64,000 bases of DNA, taken from assembly GCA_026415355.1 (NCBI GenBank), contig JAOAHF010000007.1, positions 31,728-95,727 on the forward strand, written 5' to 3'. Position numbers and translations under genes: made by a program. The stretch comes from Brevinematales bacterium. Lineage in GTDB: Bacteria; Spirochaetota; Brevinematia; DTOW01. Under the pieces are notes generated by a model. That model saw only the letters and a list, made by a program, of their open reading frames with translations, searched no databases and was not told where the DNA came from. This document shows positions 52,634 to 61,562 of this stretch, piece after piece; within the stretch, counting starts at the first letter, position 1, and the number at the start of each line of letters is the position of its first letter.

Positions 52634-55390
52634 ATGGAGAAATTATTCTTGTTCGATACTAGCAACTTAGTTTATAGATCGTTTTTTGGTTTTTCAGGAA
52701 GGCATCTTGTTAATTCTAAGGGAGAAATAACTTCTGGAATATTTGGGGCTATGAGAACAGTTATTAGGTTATACAAGGATTTCAAGTTTGAGAATGCGGT
52801 TTTTTGTTTAGATGGTCCTAGAGAGAGAACAAAACGATATAGTATTTATGCTAATTATAAGATTAATAGAGAAAAAGCACCTGAAGATCTGAAATTACAA
52901 GTTAAGAGAACTGTTAATCTTTTGAGAGAAGCAGGTATAGAGTGTGTGGAAATACCTGGTTATGAATCGGATGATATAATATCAATACTTGTGAATAGGT
53001 ATTTTGGTAAGTATTCTATCTATATAGTTTCGGGTGATAAAGACTTATTGCAGCTCCTTAAATTCCCGGAAGTTCGTGTAATTTCATTTTCTCCTTCAAA
53101 GTCTGATTATGAAGTTAAAGATAGAAACAGCTTTATAGTTGAAAATGGTTTTGAACCTGAGTATATTGTTGATTATCTTGCTTTACTGGGAGACAAAGTT
53201 GATAACATACCTGGTGCTAAAGGTATAGGAGAAAAAACTTCAGCATTATTAATTCAAAAATATAAAACCATAGAAAACATATACTCCAATCTTGATGAAA
53301 TCGAGGGTAGAGTAAAAGAAAAGCTTATCCAAAGTAGAGAAGATGTATTTTTAAGTAAGCAACTTGTAACTCTTTTTAATGATGCGCAAATTGATATACC
53401 TATAACTAGATTTTCTTTGAGTAACTTTAGCAAACCTAAAGTAGTAGAGCTTCTTAAGGAGTATGAATTCAAATCTATACTAAACGAAATTATGTCTGAA
53501 ACTCAGCTGAAGGTATCTACTAGAAGTAATGGTGAGCTTTCTTTATTTTCAGAACCTTCTGTATCTCTAGATAACATTGCTAGACATAATAATTACAAAC
53601 TTATAACTAGAAAGTCAGAACTCGAAGAACTTTATGGTGAGATACTAAGTAAAGGATATGTGTGCATAGACATAGAGACAGATGAAAAGCACTTTATGGA
53701 GTGTAAGATAGTAGGAATTGCTATATCTATCGAGGAAGGGATAGGGTATTACATTCCGATCTTGCATTCCGTGGCTAAGGATATATATGGTGATATAATG
53801 GATTTTATTATAAAGGTTTGTGAAGATGAGAGAATAAAGAAAATAGGTCATAACATAAAGTTTGAATATGTTATTTTGAAAAGGTATGGAGTGACAGTTA
53901 GAAATATATTTTTTGACACTATGATTGCATCTTATACGATAAGACCAGAGTTAACTCAACATAATTTAGATAGACTTGCTGAAGAGTATTTAAATTACAA
54001 AAAGTTTAAATATGAAGAAGTAACTAGGAAGAAGGAAAGTATATTTAATACTTTACTTAACGCTAATATAGAAGATGTTGTTAATTATGCTTGTGAGGAT
54101 GCTGATATAACTCTTAGGTTGTATAACTTTTTTTCAAATAAGCTTGAAGAGAATGAGAAATTAAAAAAACTGTTTTATGAGATAGAGATGCCACTTGTCG
54201 AGGTATTAGGGGAGATGGAGTATAACGGTATAAAGGTAGATGTAGAGTATCTTAAAAATCTTAGCAAAGAGCTTGACTTAGAAATAAATAGAGTTTCTAG
54301 TAAAATATTTGATCTTGCTGGCGAAAATTTTAATGTCAATTCTCCTAAACAGATATCCTATATATTGTTTGATAAACTTAAACTCAATCCTGTTAAGAAG
54401 ACAAAAACAGGATACTCTACGGATGAAGAAGTACTTGAGGAGCTTTTAGGAGAACACGAGATAGTAGAGCAGATACTGAAATACAGAACTCTTACGAAAC
54501 TAAAAACAACGTATGTTGATGAGCTTCCAAATCTTTTAATAAAATCAACTGGTAGGGTACATACGTCTTTTAATCAGACGATAACTGCTACTGGTAGGTT
54601 ATCATCAAGTAATCCAAACTTACAAAACATACCTGTGAGAGATGGGCTTGGTAAGAAGATAAGGTTAGCTTTCATAGCAAATGAAGGTAACTTACTTGGT
54701 AGTTTTGATTACTCACAGATAGAGTTGAGAGTTTTAGCACATTTTTCTGGGGATCCTTTATTGATAGAACACTTTATAGAAAACAGAGATATTCACTCTG
54801 AAACTGCAATGAAGGTATTACATATAAAACCAGAAGATATGAACTCTACATACAGGAGAATAGGTAAAATAATAAACTTTGGTATTGTTTACGGTATAAG
54901 CCCCTATGGACTTTCAAAACAACTTGGTGTATCAATACAGGAAGCAAGCGATATAATACAGAAATACTTTGAGACATATAAAGGTATAAAAGAATACATA
55001 TTTCGTGTTCTTGAGTTTGTATCTAAAAAAGGCTATGTTGAGACTATGTTTGGTAGAATTCGGAGAATACCTGAGCTTGTTAATAAGAAGTTTGATGAGA
55101 ATAAACTGAATTTCGGTAAATCTGAAAGGATTGCTATAAATACTCCCATACAGGGTACTGCAGCAGAGATAGTTAAGATATCGATGAATAAGTTGTATAA
55201 CGCTATAAAGAATACCTCTGTAAAACTGCTTCTTCAAGTACACGATGAGATAATAGTTGAACTACCTGAAAAAGAAGAAGAAAATTATTCTACTATGATA
55301 AAAACTATACTTGAAAAAAGTGTAGATCTTAAAGTACCGCTTTTAGTAGAGTACAGATTTGGTAAGAGTTGGGGTGAACTTGAAAAATAG
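52634..55390 (+). CDS. polA: DNA polymerase I
   Basis: The 918 residues carry three domains. The 5' nuclease (about 1-290) has FLFDTSNLVYRSFFG, CLDGPRERTKRY, YESDDIISIL, VSGDKDLLQLL and LLGDKVDNIPGAKGIGEKTS. The 3'-5' exonuclease (about 320-500) has Exo I YVCIDIETDE and Exo III YACEDADITL, but Exo II reads GHNIKFEYVIL with Glu411 where the usual residue is Asp. The polymerase has SFDYSQIELRVLAHFSGDP (motif A), RRIGKIINFGIVYGISPYG (motif B/O-helix; its Phe predicts discrimination against ddNTPs) and LLLQVHDEIIVEL (motif C). Replication and repair gap filling are its expected roles. It is monocistronic, with its own -10 element. Confidence 0.97.
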   Translation: MEKLFLFDTSNLVYRSFFGFSGRHLVNSKGEITSGIFGAMRTVIRLYKDFKFENAVFCLDGPRERTKRYSIYANYKINREKAPEDLKLQVKRTVNLLREAGIECVEIPGYESDDIISILVNRYFGKYSIYIVSGDKDLLQLLKFPEVRVISFSPSKSDYEVKDRNSFIVENGFEPEYIVDYLALLGDKVDNIPGAKGIGEKTSALLIQKYKTIENIYSNLDEIEGRVKEKLIQSREDVFLSKQLVTLFNDAQIDIPITRFSLSNFSKPKVVELLKEYEFKSILNEIMSETQLKVSTRSNGELSLFSEPSVSLDNIARHNNYKLITRKSELEELYGEILSKGYVCIDIETDEKHFMECKIVGIAISIEEGIGYYIPILHSVAKDIYGDIMDFIIKVCEDERIKKIGHNIKFEYVILKRYGVTVRNIFFDTMIASYTIRPELTQHNLDRLAEEYLNYKKFKYEEVTRKKESIFNTLLNANIEDVVNYACEDADITLRLYNFFSNKLEENEKLKKLFYEIEMPLVEVLGEMEYNGIKVDVEYLKNLSKELDLEINRVSSKIFDLAGENFNVNSPKQISYILFDKLKLNPVKKTKTGYSTDEEVLEELLGEHEIVEQILKYRTLTKLKTTYVDELPNLLIKSTGRVHTSFNQTITATGRLSSSNPNLQNIPVRDGLGKKIRLAFIANEGNLLGSFDYSQIELRVLAHFSGDPLLIEHFIENRDIHSETAMKVLHIKPEDMNSTYRRIGKIINFGIVYGISPYGLSKQLGVSIQEASDIIQKYFETYKGIKEYIFRVLEFVSKKGYVETMFGRIRRIPELVNKKFDENKLNFGKSERIAINTPIQGTAAEIVKISMNKLYNAIKNTSVKLLLQVHDEIIVELPEKEEENYSTMIKTILEKSVDLKVPLLVEYRFGKSWGELEK

Positions 55391-55549
55391 TATTTTTTAT
55401 ATTAGATTGGTTTCTATTCCTTGAATAAAACACGTAATTAATGTTTGAATTATAGTGTCGTTAAAGAGCACTAAAAAATCCTTTTATTGGTTATTTTTTA
55501 TTCATTATTGAGATTATTTATGTTTTAAATTTTGTTTTTAGATTTTGGC

Positions 55550-55578
55550 TTGAATTTTATATGATAGATTATTATTTT
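55550..55578 (+). promoter_or_regulatory. Promoter of the TlpA-like gene
   Basis: TTGAAT (55550-55555) and TATTTT (55573-55578) are separated by 17 bp, followed by TTGGAGGT and ATG 55607. Confidence 0.4.
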
Positions 55579-55606
55579 TTATTACTATATACTGTTGGAG
55601 GTATCT

Positions 55607-56101
55607 ATGACTAAGTATTTTATCGTGATAGTTTCATTGTTTCTAAGTTTGACTTTATTCGCAAAAGAAAATCAAAAGGGTGGGAAGTATCCACATTTTA
55701 TATTCAAGGCTACCACCATAGATGGGAAAAATATAGATCTTGCAGACCACATTGGTAAGAAACTTATAATGGTGAACTTTTGGGCTACTTGGTGTGCTCC
55801 ATGTAGGTATGAAATACCTGACTTGATTAACTTGCAGGAGGAATTCAAAGATAAGCTTATAATAGTTGGTGTTTCTTTAGATAGATATGTTGATTCTGTT
55901 AAGATATTTTCCCAAAAATACAAGTTCAATTATCCAGTAGTGCACGATGATGGTACCCTAAACTACTATTATGGTGGAATAGCATCTATTCCAACGACTT
56001 TTATAATAAACTACGAAGGTAAAATAGTTGAGAGAATAATAGGTGCTAGGAGTTTTGATGTGTTTAAAGAATTTGTTGTCAAATATTTGAAGAAGAACTA
56101 A
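55607..56101 (+). CDS. TlpA/ResA-type periplasmic thiol-disulfide protein
   Basis: The 164 residues have a signal peptide (MTKYFIVIVSLFLSLTLFA) and a thioredoxin fold of AhpC/TSA-Redoxin type. NFWATWCAPCRYEIPDLINLQEEF carries the redox CxxC (Cys-Ala-Pro-Cys). KLIIVGVSLDRYVDSVKIF and the cis-Pro loop GIASIPTTFIINYEGKIVERIIGA also fit. Such proteins reduce disulfides in the periplasm, for example for cytochrome c maturation, but no cytochrome genes are near. ATG 55607 is chosen for its TTGGAGGT site. The 3' end overlaps the convergent glycosyltransferase gene by 23 bases. Confidence 0.88.
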   Translation: MTKYFIVIVSLFLSLTLFAKENQKGGKYPHFIFKATTIDGKNIDLADHIGKKLIMVNFWATWCAPCRYEIPDLINLQEEFKDKLIIVGVSLDRYVDSVKIFSQKYKFNYPVVHDDGTLNYYYGGIASIPTTFIINYEGKIVERIIGARSFDVFKEFVVKYLKKN

Positions 56102-57218
56102 TTGATGTATTAGATCCTAGAATAATTTTGTCAATTTGTGTTAATTGTTCTTCAATTGAGAACTTTGAGGTTAAAAGTTGTTGTATGTTTTGAACTATTT
56201 CACTTCTTTGCTGAATAAAGAATCGTAAAATGTCTTCCCATGAATTAACTATTTCTTCTATTGAGTTGTAAAGGATACCTGTTTTGTAGTGTATAACCAT
56301 TTCTCTCATTCCGCTTCTATTGGCTGATATAACTGGTATTCCTAGGGAATAGCTTTCTAGGATTACTGTGGGTAGTGGATCTTCTGTACTTGTTATAACT
56401 ATTGCTGTTGAGTTTTTTATCTCGTTTATAACTTCTTCTCTTGTTAGGTTATGCTTAATTTCTATGTAAGGTTTATCAGAGATTTCTCTATGTAGTTCAG
56501 AAAGTAAGTCTTTTTGGTAGTATTTGTAGATAATTAATCCTTTAATTTCTGGAGTTTTTGAGGTTATTTGGTTTATCATTTGAACGAATTCCAAGGGGTT
56601 TTTACGTTTTTCTATACTTCCTATCCATATTAATCTTGGAGTTGAGGTAGTTTTTAGTGGTGCTATCTGATTTGATATTTTTGTACCGTTATAAACTACA
56701 GATACTTTATTTTCTAGTTTTTTGCCTAGAGAACTTTTTACTTCATTTGAAACTGCAATTACGTGATCGACTTTTTTCTGTATTATTTTTCTTATGTATC
56801 TTGAGATTATGTCTTTCTTTAGTATGTCGTGGATGTAGAGTATATTTCTAACTTTTCCCTTTAAAGGTGGAAAGTACAGTGCATCGTATGTATTTTTACC
56901 TAGTATTACATCTATACTTTTTAGTTTGGATATGATCTGTATGTATAGTTTGGCAAGGATAACTAGAATTATTTTAGTTATTAACAAAAACGCTTTTACA
57001 AAGAGATTAGACTTTGTTATGCCTAGCTGAGATAGGAGTATGGATACATTTACATTTTGTGGTTTTATACCTGATTCTATGAGGAACTCTTTTATCTTTT
57101 TGCTGGAACATACAGCGTAGAACTCGATATTTTGATCTTTCCTATTTTTTAGGTAATCTTGGAGTACTATTTCTGCACCACTTATAGTATTGCCTGAGAA
57201 AATAATAAGGCATTTCAT
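56079..57218 (-). CDS. Glycosyltransferase, GT4-like
   Basis: A 379-residue GT-B enzyme. The N-terminal domain opens MKCLIIFSGNTISGAEIVLQDYL. HVIAVSNEVKSSL and VYNGTKIS mark the hinge. The C-terminal group 1 domain has RLIWIGSIEKRKNPLEFVQMI and the EX7E motif in TEDPLPTVILESYSLGIPVISANRSGMREMV. It transfers a sugar from a nucleotide donor; donor and acceptor cannot be read from sequence. It opens a region of sugar-transfer genes that runs to the window end. No Shine-Dalgarno sequence lies before the ATG. Downstream it overlaps the convergent TlpA-like gene. Confidence 0.82.
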   Translation of the reverse strand: MKCLIIFSGNTISGAEIVLQDYLKNRKDQNIEFYAVCSSKKIKEFLIESGIKPQNVNVSILLSQLGITKSNLFVKAFLLITKIILVILAKLYIQIISKLKSIDVILGKNTYDALYFPPLKGKVRNILYIHDILKKDIISRYIRKIIQKKVDHVIAVSNEVKSSLGKKLENKVSVVYNGTKISNQIAPLKTTSTPRLIWIGSIEKRKNPLEFVQMINQITSKTPEIKGLIIYKYYQKDLLSELHREISDKPYIEIKHNLTREEVINEIKNSTAIVITSTEDPLPTVILESYSLGIPVISANRSGMREMVIHYKTGILYNSIEEIVNSWEDILRFFIQQRSEIVQNIQQLLTSKFSIEEQLTQIDKIILGSNTSISSSSNI

Positions 57219-57663
57219 AGGTTATGATTTTTTATGTTGCTTTAATTCTTTTTCTAGATAAGAATGAAATCTATGGGTTTATAAAGAATCCTTTGTTTTG
57301 CGTTAGTGTAAATTATGTGGTTACTGAGAAGAACAAGTTGCGAATTTGCAAAAACAGTTTTGGTATATAAACTTAATTCAGTAGTATTTGCAGTGAATAG
57401 TAGAATTGGTATGTTTTTGATTGACTATTTTAAAATGATGCATAACCATGTTTTTAGTGATAAAAAAGTGTTTGTTTGGTTGGTTGATGGTTTTTGTGAG
57501 TATTATTTTGAATGAGTTTTTATTTGTAGTTTACGTTATTTTGTGTCTTTTTGTTTATACTTCTGTATGTAATGATATGCGGGAAGATATATTTTGCTAC
57601 GAATTACCATCATGCTCTTGGGATTTTGGAATTTGAGCCTAATTTAGCTTCTAGGAGTAGGTT
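57219..57663. other. Intergenic region between divergent glycosyltransferase genes
   Basis: 445 AT-rich bases. Two short overlapping plus-strand frames (57315-57515, and 57448-57636 with a hydrophobic stretch) have no ribosome-binding site, so I do not call them genes. An AGGAGT site at the right edge serves the gene at 57664. It may hold remnants of a decayed gene; nothing was recognised. Confidence 0.4.
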
Positions 57664-58791
57664 ATGAGAGTTTTAGTTGTTCCTTCTGGAATACCTGAAG
57701 ATTATTCTATTCAGATGGCTAATTCTCTCTTGAAAAAGGGAATAGAAGTTGGAATCATTCTGAAAGAATCTACATATAGTGAATTTATTCCTGTTATAAG
57801 TAAGGATCTTTTGGTTTTTAAGATTCCAAAAAATGTTTTTGGATTATTAAAGGTTGTATTTGATGTGTGTAGATTCAAGCCAGATATAATACATTTCAAT
57901 GATGGGGTTGATAATGTTTCGATATTGATACTTGCAGTTTCTTTATTTTTTAGAACCAAAATTTTTACAACTTTTCATGATGTTATAATTCACCCAGGTG
58001 ATGAAAACTTTAAGAGGATTTTGGTAAGATACATTTTGAGGAAAATATCAAAAAAGATATTCGTGCATGGTAAAATACTTAAGGGCAAGTTTGTTGATAC
58101 CTACAAAATTGATGAAAAAGATATTCTTTCAATAACGATAGGAAATCATAATTCACTTTTGTTTGAATACTATTCTAGGGGAAGAGAATTAGTTGATAAA
58201 GACAAGGATTTTCTAAAAATTCTCTTTTTTGGATGGGTTGCTCCAAGGAAGGGAGTTGATTTATTACTTGAGACAATCTTGGAACTTGTTAAAGAGGGGT
58301 ATAATAGCTTAAAAGTTATAGTTGCCGGTAAGCTTGGATCAGGTTTTGGTTATAATGAGTTGTATGACAAGATAATGGAACTTTCAAAAAACGAACTTCT
58401 AAAGGATATTGTTGAGTTTAGGTTGAGACGTATTCCATGGGATGAGGGAGGCATGTTATACAAGTGGGCTGATGTTGTAGTTTTACCTTACACTGAAGTT
58501 TCACAGAGTGGTATTGTTGGAGTTGCATATTATTTTTCTAAACCGGTAATAGCAACTAATGTAGGTGCCTTGCCTGAAATAGTAAGAGATGGTTATAATG
58601 GACTACTCATAGATGGAAGCAGTGTATCATCTATAAGGGAAGGTTTGAAGTCATCAATAAAGTTTCTTTTAGAAAATCCTCAGGTTGTTAAGGAACTTGG
58701 TAGTAATGCTAGGAAGTTTGTCGAAACCGAGATGAATTGGGATAATATAGTAGATAAGATTATTGAAGCTTACTACAGTGCTGTAAAGTAG
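57664..58791 (+). CDS. Glycosyltransferase, GT4-like
   Basis: The 375 residues form a GT-B enzyme. N-terminal domain: MRVLVVPSGIPEDYSIQMANSLLKKGIEV, PDIIHFNDGVDNV and FTTFHDVIIHPGDE. C-terminal domain: LKILFFGWVAPRKGVDLLLETILEL, VIVAGKLGSG, WADVVVLPYTEVSQSGIVGVAYYFSKPVIATNVGALPEIVRDGYNGLLI, where the first Glu of EX7E is kept in a modified form. The donor and acceptor are unknown. An AGGAGT site supports the start. No partner overlaps it. Confidence 0.85.
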   Translation: MRVLVVPSGIPEDYSIQMANSLLKKGIEVGIILKESTYSEFIPVISKDLLVFKIPKNVFGLLKVVFDVCRFKPDIIHFNDGVDNVSILILAVSLFFRTKIFTTFHDVIIHPGDENFKRILVRYILRKISKKIFVHGKILKGKFVDTYKIDEKDILSITIGNHNSLLFEYYSRGRELVDKDKDFLKILFFGWVAPRKGVDLLLETILELVKEGYNSLKVIVAGKLGSGFGYNELYDKIMELSKNELLKDIVEFRLRRIPWDEGGMLYKWADVVVLPYTEVSQSGIVGVAYYFSKPVIATNVGALPEIVRDGYNGLLIDGSSVSSIREGLKSSIKFLLENPQVVKELGSNARKFVETEMNWDNIVDKIIEAYYSAVK

Positions 58792-59092
58792 ATTTTGCTA
58801 TTTGTAACTAATCTAGGATGTTATAATAGTTATTATTGAAATTTTCATAGGGTAAATTACTGCTTTTGCCTTTAGAAAACTTGATTTTGAGTGGAGCTTA
58901 AAGTTTCATATTCACTTGAAAGTGAAAACTTCTTAGTTTTGTAATGACTATTTTGAAAATAAAATACCATCCTTCTTGTTTCAGAGAATTTACTTTCTGT
59001 TTGCTTTTGAGAATTTTCTTGTAGTCCAAGAAGATACTGTTTATCATCTAATCACTTTTCTCATTTTTTTATGGACTTCAGAGTACGAAATG
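58792..59092. other. Intergenic region upstream of the GT25-like gene
   Basis: 301 AT-rich bases with no coding frame, hairpin terminator or RNA gene that I can support. The promoter of the next gene follows at 59093. Confidence 0.5.
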
Positions 59093-59122
59093 TTGAAGAT
59101 TTGTAGCTGAAACAATTATTAT
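59093..59122 (+). promoter_or_regulatory. Promoter for leaderless GT25-like gene
   Basis: TTGAAG (59093-59098) and TATTAT (59117-59122) are separated by 18 bp. The -10 ends 7 nt before ATG 59130, without a Shine-Dalgarno sequence. Confidence 0.6.
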
Positions 59123-59129
59123 GCTGAAT

Positions 59130-59963
59130 ATGAAGCCTAGAGTGGGCATAGGTTTTATCCATAACAATGATGATAGAAGGAATAAGTTGTCTCTACCAAA
59201 AATTTTGGAACTAGTTAACTTCTTGAAGGAATACTACGAAGTTAAATTCTTACCTGTATCGTTTCAACCAGATGTGAATTCGGATCATGGTTTTATGTGG
59301 CATCTAAAGAGAGAATTTGTAATGTGGAGATATCAGATATCTCTACATAAGTATCTAAAAATAAGACTACCCGTACTAAAATCATTCAATTTTTTGTTGA
59401 CAAGGTTGTTCAATTTGCTAAAAATGGGGTTATCTAGATTTTCAAAGGTTGCTAACTTTGAAATTATTCTAACTGATAAGCATGTGAGATTATGGTCTAT
59501 TTTGGCTGAAGATAATGACTACATAATAGTGTTTGAAGATGATGCCATGATGGATAAGGATAGCATTTATAAAATAAAGGATATGATAGAATTTTTAAGA
59601 GATTGTGTGAGAGACACAGATGATAAGATTATCTATGTAGACTTAGCAAATGGTATTGAACTGAGCAAATTAAAGATAGATAAGTTAGTCATAAAAAGAG
59701 ATGGCGACAAAATATTTTTTGACAGAATACTATCAAATACTACTTGCTCATATATGTTAAGTTCGAAGACTGTAAAAACTTTCACAAATATGTTGCTTGA
59801 AAATCCTAGCATTAGATTGCTTCCTATTGACAGAATTATAGACACGTTGGGTAGACTATCACTAGTCAAGGGATATCCTACTTTATGTATCCATGCTGAT
59901 CCATCTATAGTACTTCATGGGAGTATGAAGAGAGCAGATCTTTGCACTAGAGATTATGTTTAA
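59130..59963 (+). CDS. GT25-like (LPS-type) glycosyltransferase
   Basis: The 277 residues resemble family 25 glycosyltransferases, which add galactose or glucose in LPS outer cores. An early MKPRVGIGFIHNNDDRRNKL is followed by TDKHVRLWSILAEDNDYIIVFEDDAMMDKDS, where the conserved S/D..H...W..I......ED..I.EDD pattern appears. A later CSYMLSSKTVKTFTNMLLENPSIRLLPIDRIID corresponds to the family's G.aY.iS...A..l......p.D. ATG 59130 is preferred over ATG 59121, because a -10 element ends 7 nt before it. The acceptor is unknown. Confidence 0.65.
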   Translation: MKPRVGIGFIHNNDDRRNKLSLPKILELVNFLKEYYEVKFLPVSFQPDVNSDHGFMWHLKREFVMWRYQISLHKYLKIRLPVLKSFNFLLTRLFNLLKMGLSRFSKVANFEIILTDKHVRLWSILAEDNDYIIVFEDDAMMDKDSIYKIKDMIEFLRDCVRDTDDKIIYVDLANGIELSKLKIDKLVIKRDGDKIFFDRILSNTTCSYMLSSKTVKTFTNMLLENPSIRLLPIDRIIDTLGRLSLVKGYPTLCIHADPSIVLHGSMKRADLCTRDYV

Positions 59964-59989
59964 CATATCATTAATTCAAAACTTAGTAA

Positions 59990-61195
59990 TTAATATCCTC
60001 TACTAGTTAAGGTACTTCTTATTTTGTCTTCAAGCGAATCGATAATATTATCCCATAAGAAGTTTTTCAGCACGTGTTGTCTTATTTTTTCTCCTTTTTC
60101 CATAACATAATCTGGATTGTCTATAGCAAACTGGAGTTTCCTAGCTAGTCCGTCTACATCGTTTATGCTAACTATATCACCAAATTCACCATTGTTTGTT
60201 ATATCCTTAGCACCAGTTACATCCGTAATAATCAGATAGTTAGCAAAATAACCTGCTTCTATTGTTGATAGATTTAAACCTTCAAACAAGGATGTTAGAA
60301 CATATATCCTTGATATATTGTAAAGATTGTAAATTGATTTTCTATCGCTAATGTGTCCCTTAAAGACAATTTTTTCTTTGAGATGTGAATTTCTGAGAAA
60401 AAATTCTTCAAGAAACTTTTCAAATTCAGGATTAACAATTTGTCCAACAATCATAACAGTCCAATTCTTCAAATCTACCTTTTCCAAAGCATTGAACAGC
60501 ATTTCATTGTTCTTCTGTCTTGAGCCTATTCTACCAACAGTGAGTATTATGTTTTCTTTCTGATCAAAGCTCTTAACTTGTATGTTTTCCAGTTTTACAA
60601 ATTCATCGTCAATACCGTAAGGTAGGTAAAAGAATTTATCTCTATGCTTTTTGTATATATTTCTAAGAATTTCCAAGCCATCAACGACCTGTATTGAAAG
60701 TAAATCTACAAGTCTCAAGAAAATCGGTTCTAGAATCTTGTGAACAAAAAAGTTTCTGAGAATCTTTCTAAGTTTTCTTTCTGGATATTTGGGTAATAGC
60801 GAGTATGGATAGTCTTTAAGAGTTGAGAGATCATTATCTAGTGTTACATAGGCTATACCTTTAGGGTTGAGTATCTTGTAAAGTATGACATAGAACATAG
60901 TTTCAATAGTGTATAGAAACCTGTGGAGGATATCTATATTCCTAGCATTTCGTACTAAGAACTTAAGAAGAGATATATCAATCCTAAACTTCTTGCCGCG
61001 GTCTTTGAGTTTGATAACTTTCAACCCCTTTACAGCATTCTTATAATCTATAAATCTTTTGTCATCTGTCCTATGGAGAACAATATATGATTTGTAACCA
61101 TGTTTCTGAGACATTTTAAGTGGTATCATTCCCGGTGGCTTTACAAGATCAACATAATCTGTAAACCCCATCAAAGTGACAAACTTAATTTTCAT
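59990..61195 (-). CDS. Glycosyltransferase, GT4-like
   Basis: The 401 residues from ATG 61195 (MKIKFVTLMGFTDYVDLVKPPGMIPLKMSQKHGYKSYIV) form a GT-B enzyme. The C-terminal domain is clear: NIILTVGRIGSRQKNNEMLFNAL, VMIVGQIVNPEF, KIVFKGHISDRKSIYNLYNISRIYVLTSLFEGLNLSTIEAGYFANYLIITDVTGAKDI, with the EX7E motif. An in-frame TTG at 61225 would add ten residues; neither start has a convincing ribosome-binding site. Convergent with the GT25-like gene. It belongs to the surface-glycan region, with unknown donor and acceptor. Confidence 0.82.
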   Translation of the reverse strand: MKIKFVTLMGFTDYVDLVKPPGMIPLKMSQKHGYKSYIVLHRTDDKRFIDYKNAVKGLKVIKLKDRGKKFRIDISLLKFLVRNARNIDILHRFLYTIETMFYVILYKILNPKGIAYVTLDNDLSTLKDYPYSLLPKYPERKLRKILRNFFVHKILEPIFLRLVDLLSIQVVDGLEILRNIYKKHRDKFFYLPYGIDDEFVKLENIQVKSFDQKENIILTVGRIGSRQKNNEMLFNALEKVDLKNWTVMIVGQIVNPEFEKFLEEFFLRNSHLKEKIVFKGHISDRKSIYNLYNISRIYVLTSLFEGLNLSTIEAGYFANYLIITDVTGAKDITNNGEFGDIVSINDVDGLARKLQFAIDNPDYVMEKGEKIRQHVLKNFLWDNIIDSLEDKIRSTLTSRGY

Positions 61196-61562
61196 TCTTT
61201 TAATTCTGATTATCTGTGTAGACAATTTTCAATCTTGTATGACGTTTTCAGGAAAAAATTTCAACCAAATTTACTTTGTAAGATCAGTCAGATATAAGAT
61301 TATTTAGTAGGTTTTCTTATAACTATTACAGACTTTAGAAACTAACATAAACATTAGAAAAAGTTGTTATACAGAACTTCAGGGTAATGAAAAGTAAGTT
61401 TATTACTGATCTCATAGTTGGTTTTATTTTTTGTGGAATAAGTTTTGATTTACTCTAAGTATTAATTCTTCTATCAATATAACTCGAACTTTTGCTATCT
61501 GAAAAAGATTTGTCTATCTTAACAGCGTTTGTTTAATGATACTGAGGTAGTAATAGAAACTT
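61196..61562. other. Intergenic region between glycosyltransferase and flippase genes
   Basis: 367 AT-rich bases separate two minus-strand genes. No coding frame, hairpin terminator or RNA gene is supported. A promoter for the gene at 59990-61195 must lie here if it is not read from the flippase gene. A GATAAT occurs 13 nt before ATG 61195. Confidence 0.45.

Noticed and set aside
57448..57636. 62-codon plus-strand frame with a hydrophobic helix
   Set aside because: It has no ribosome-binding site and low-complexity AT-rich composition, and it overlaps another short frame (57315-57515).
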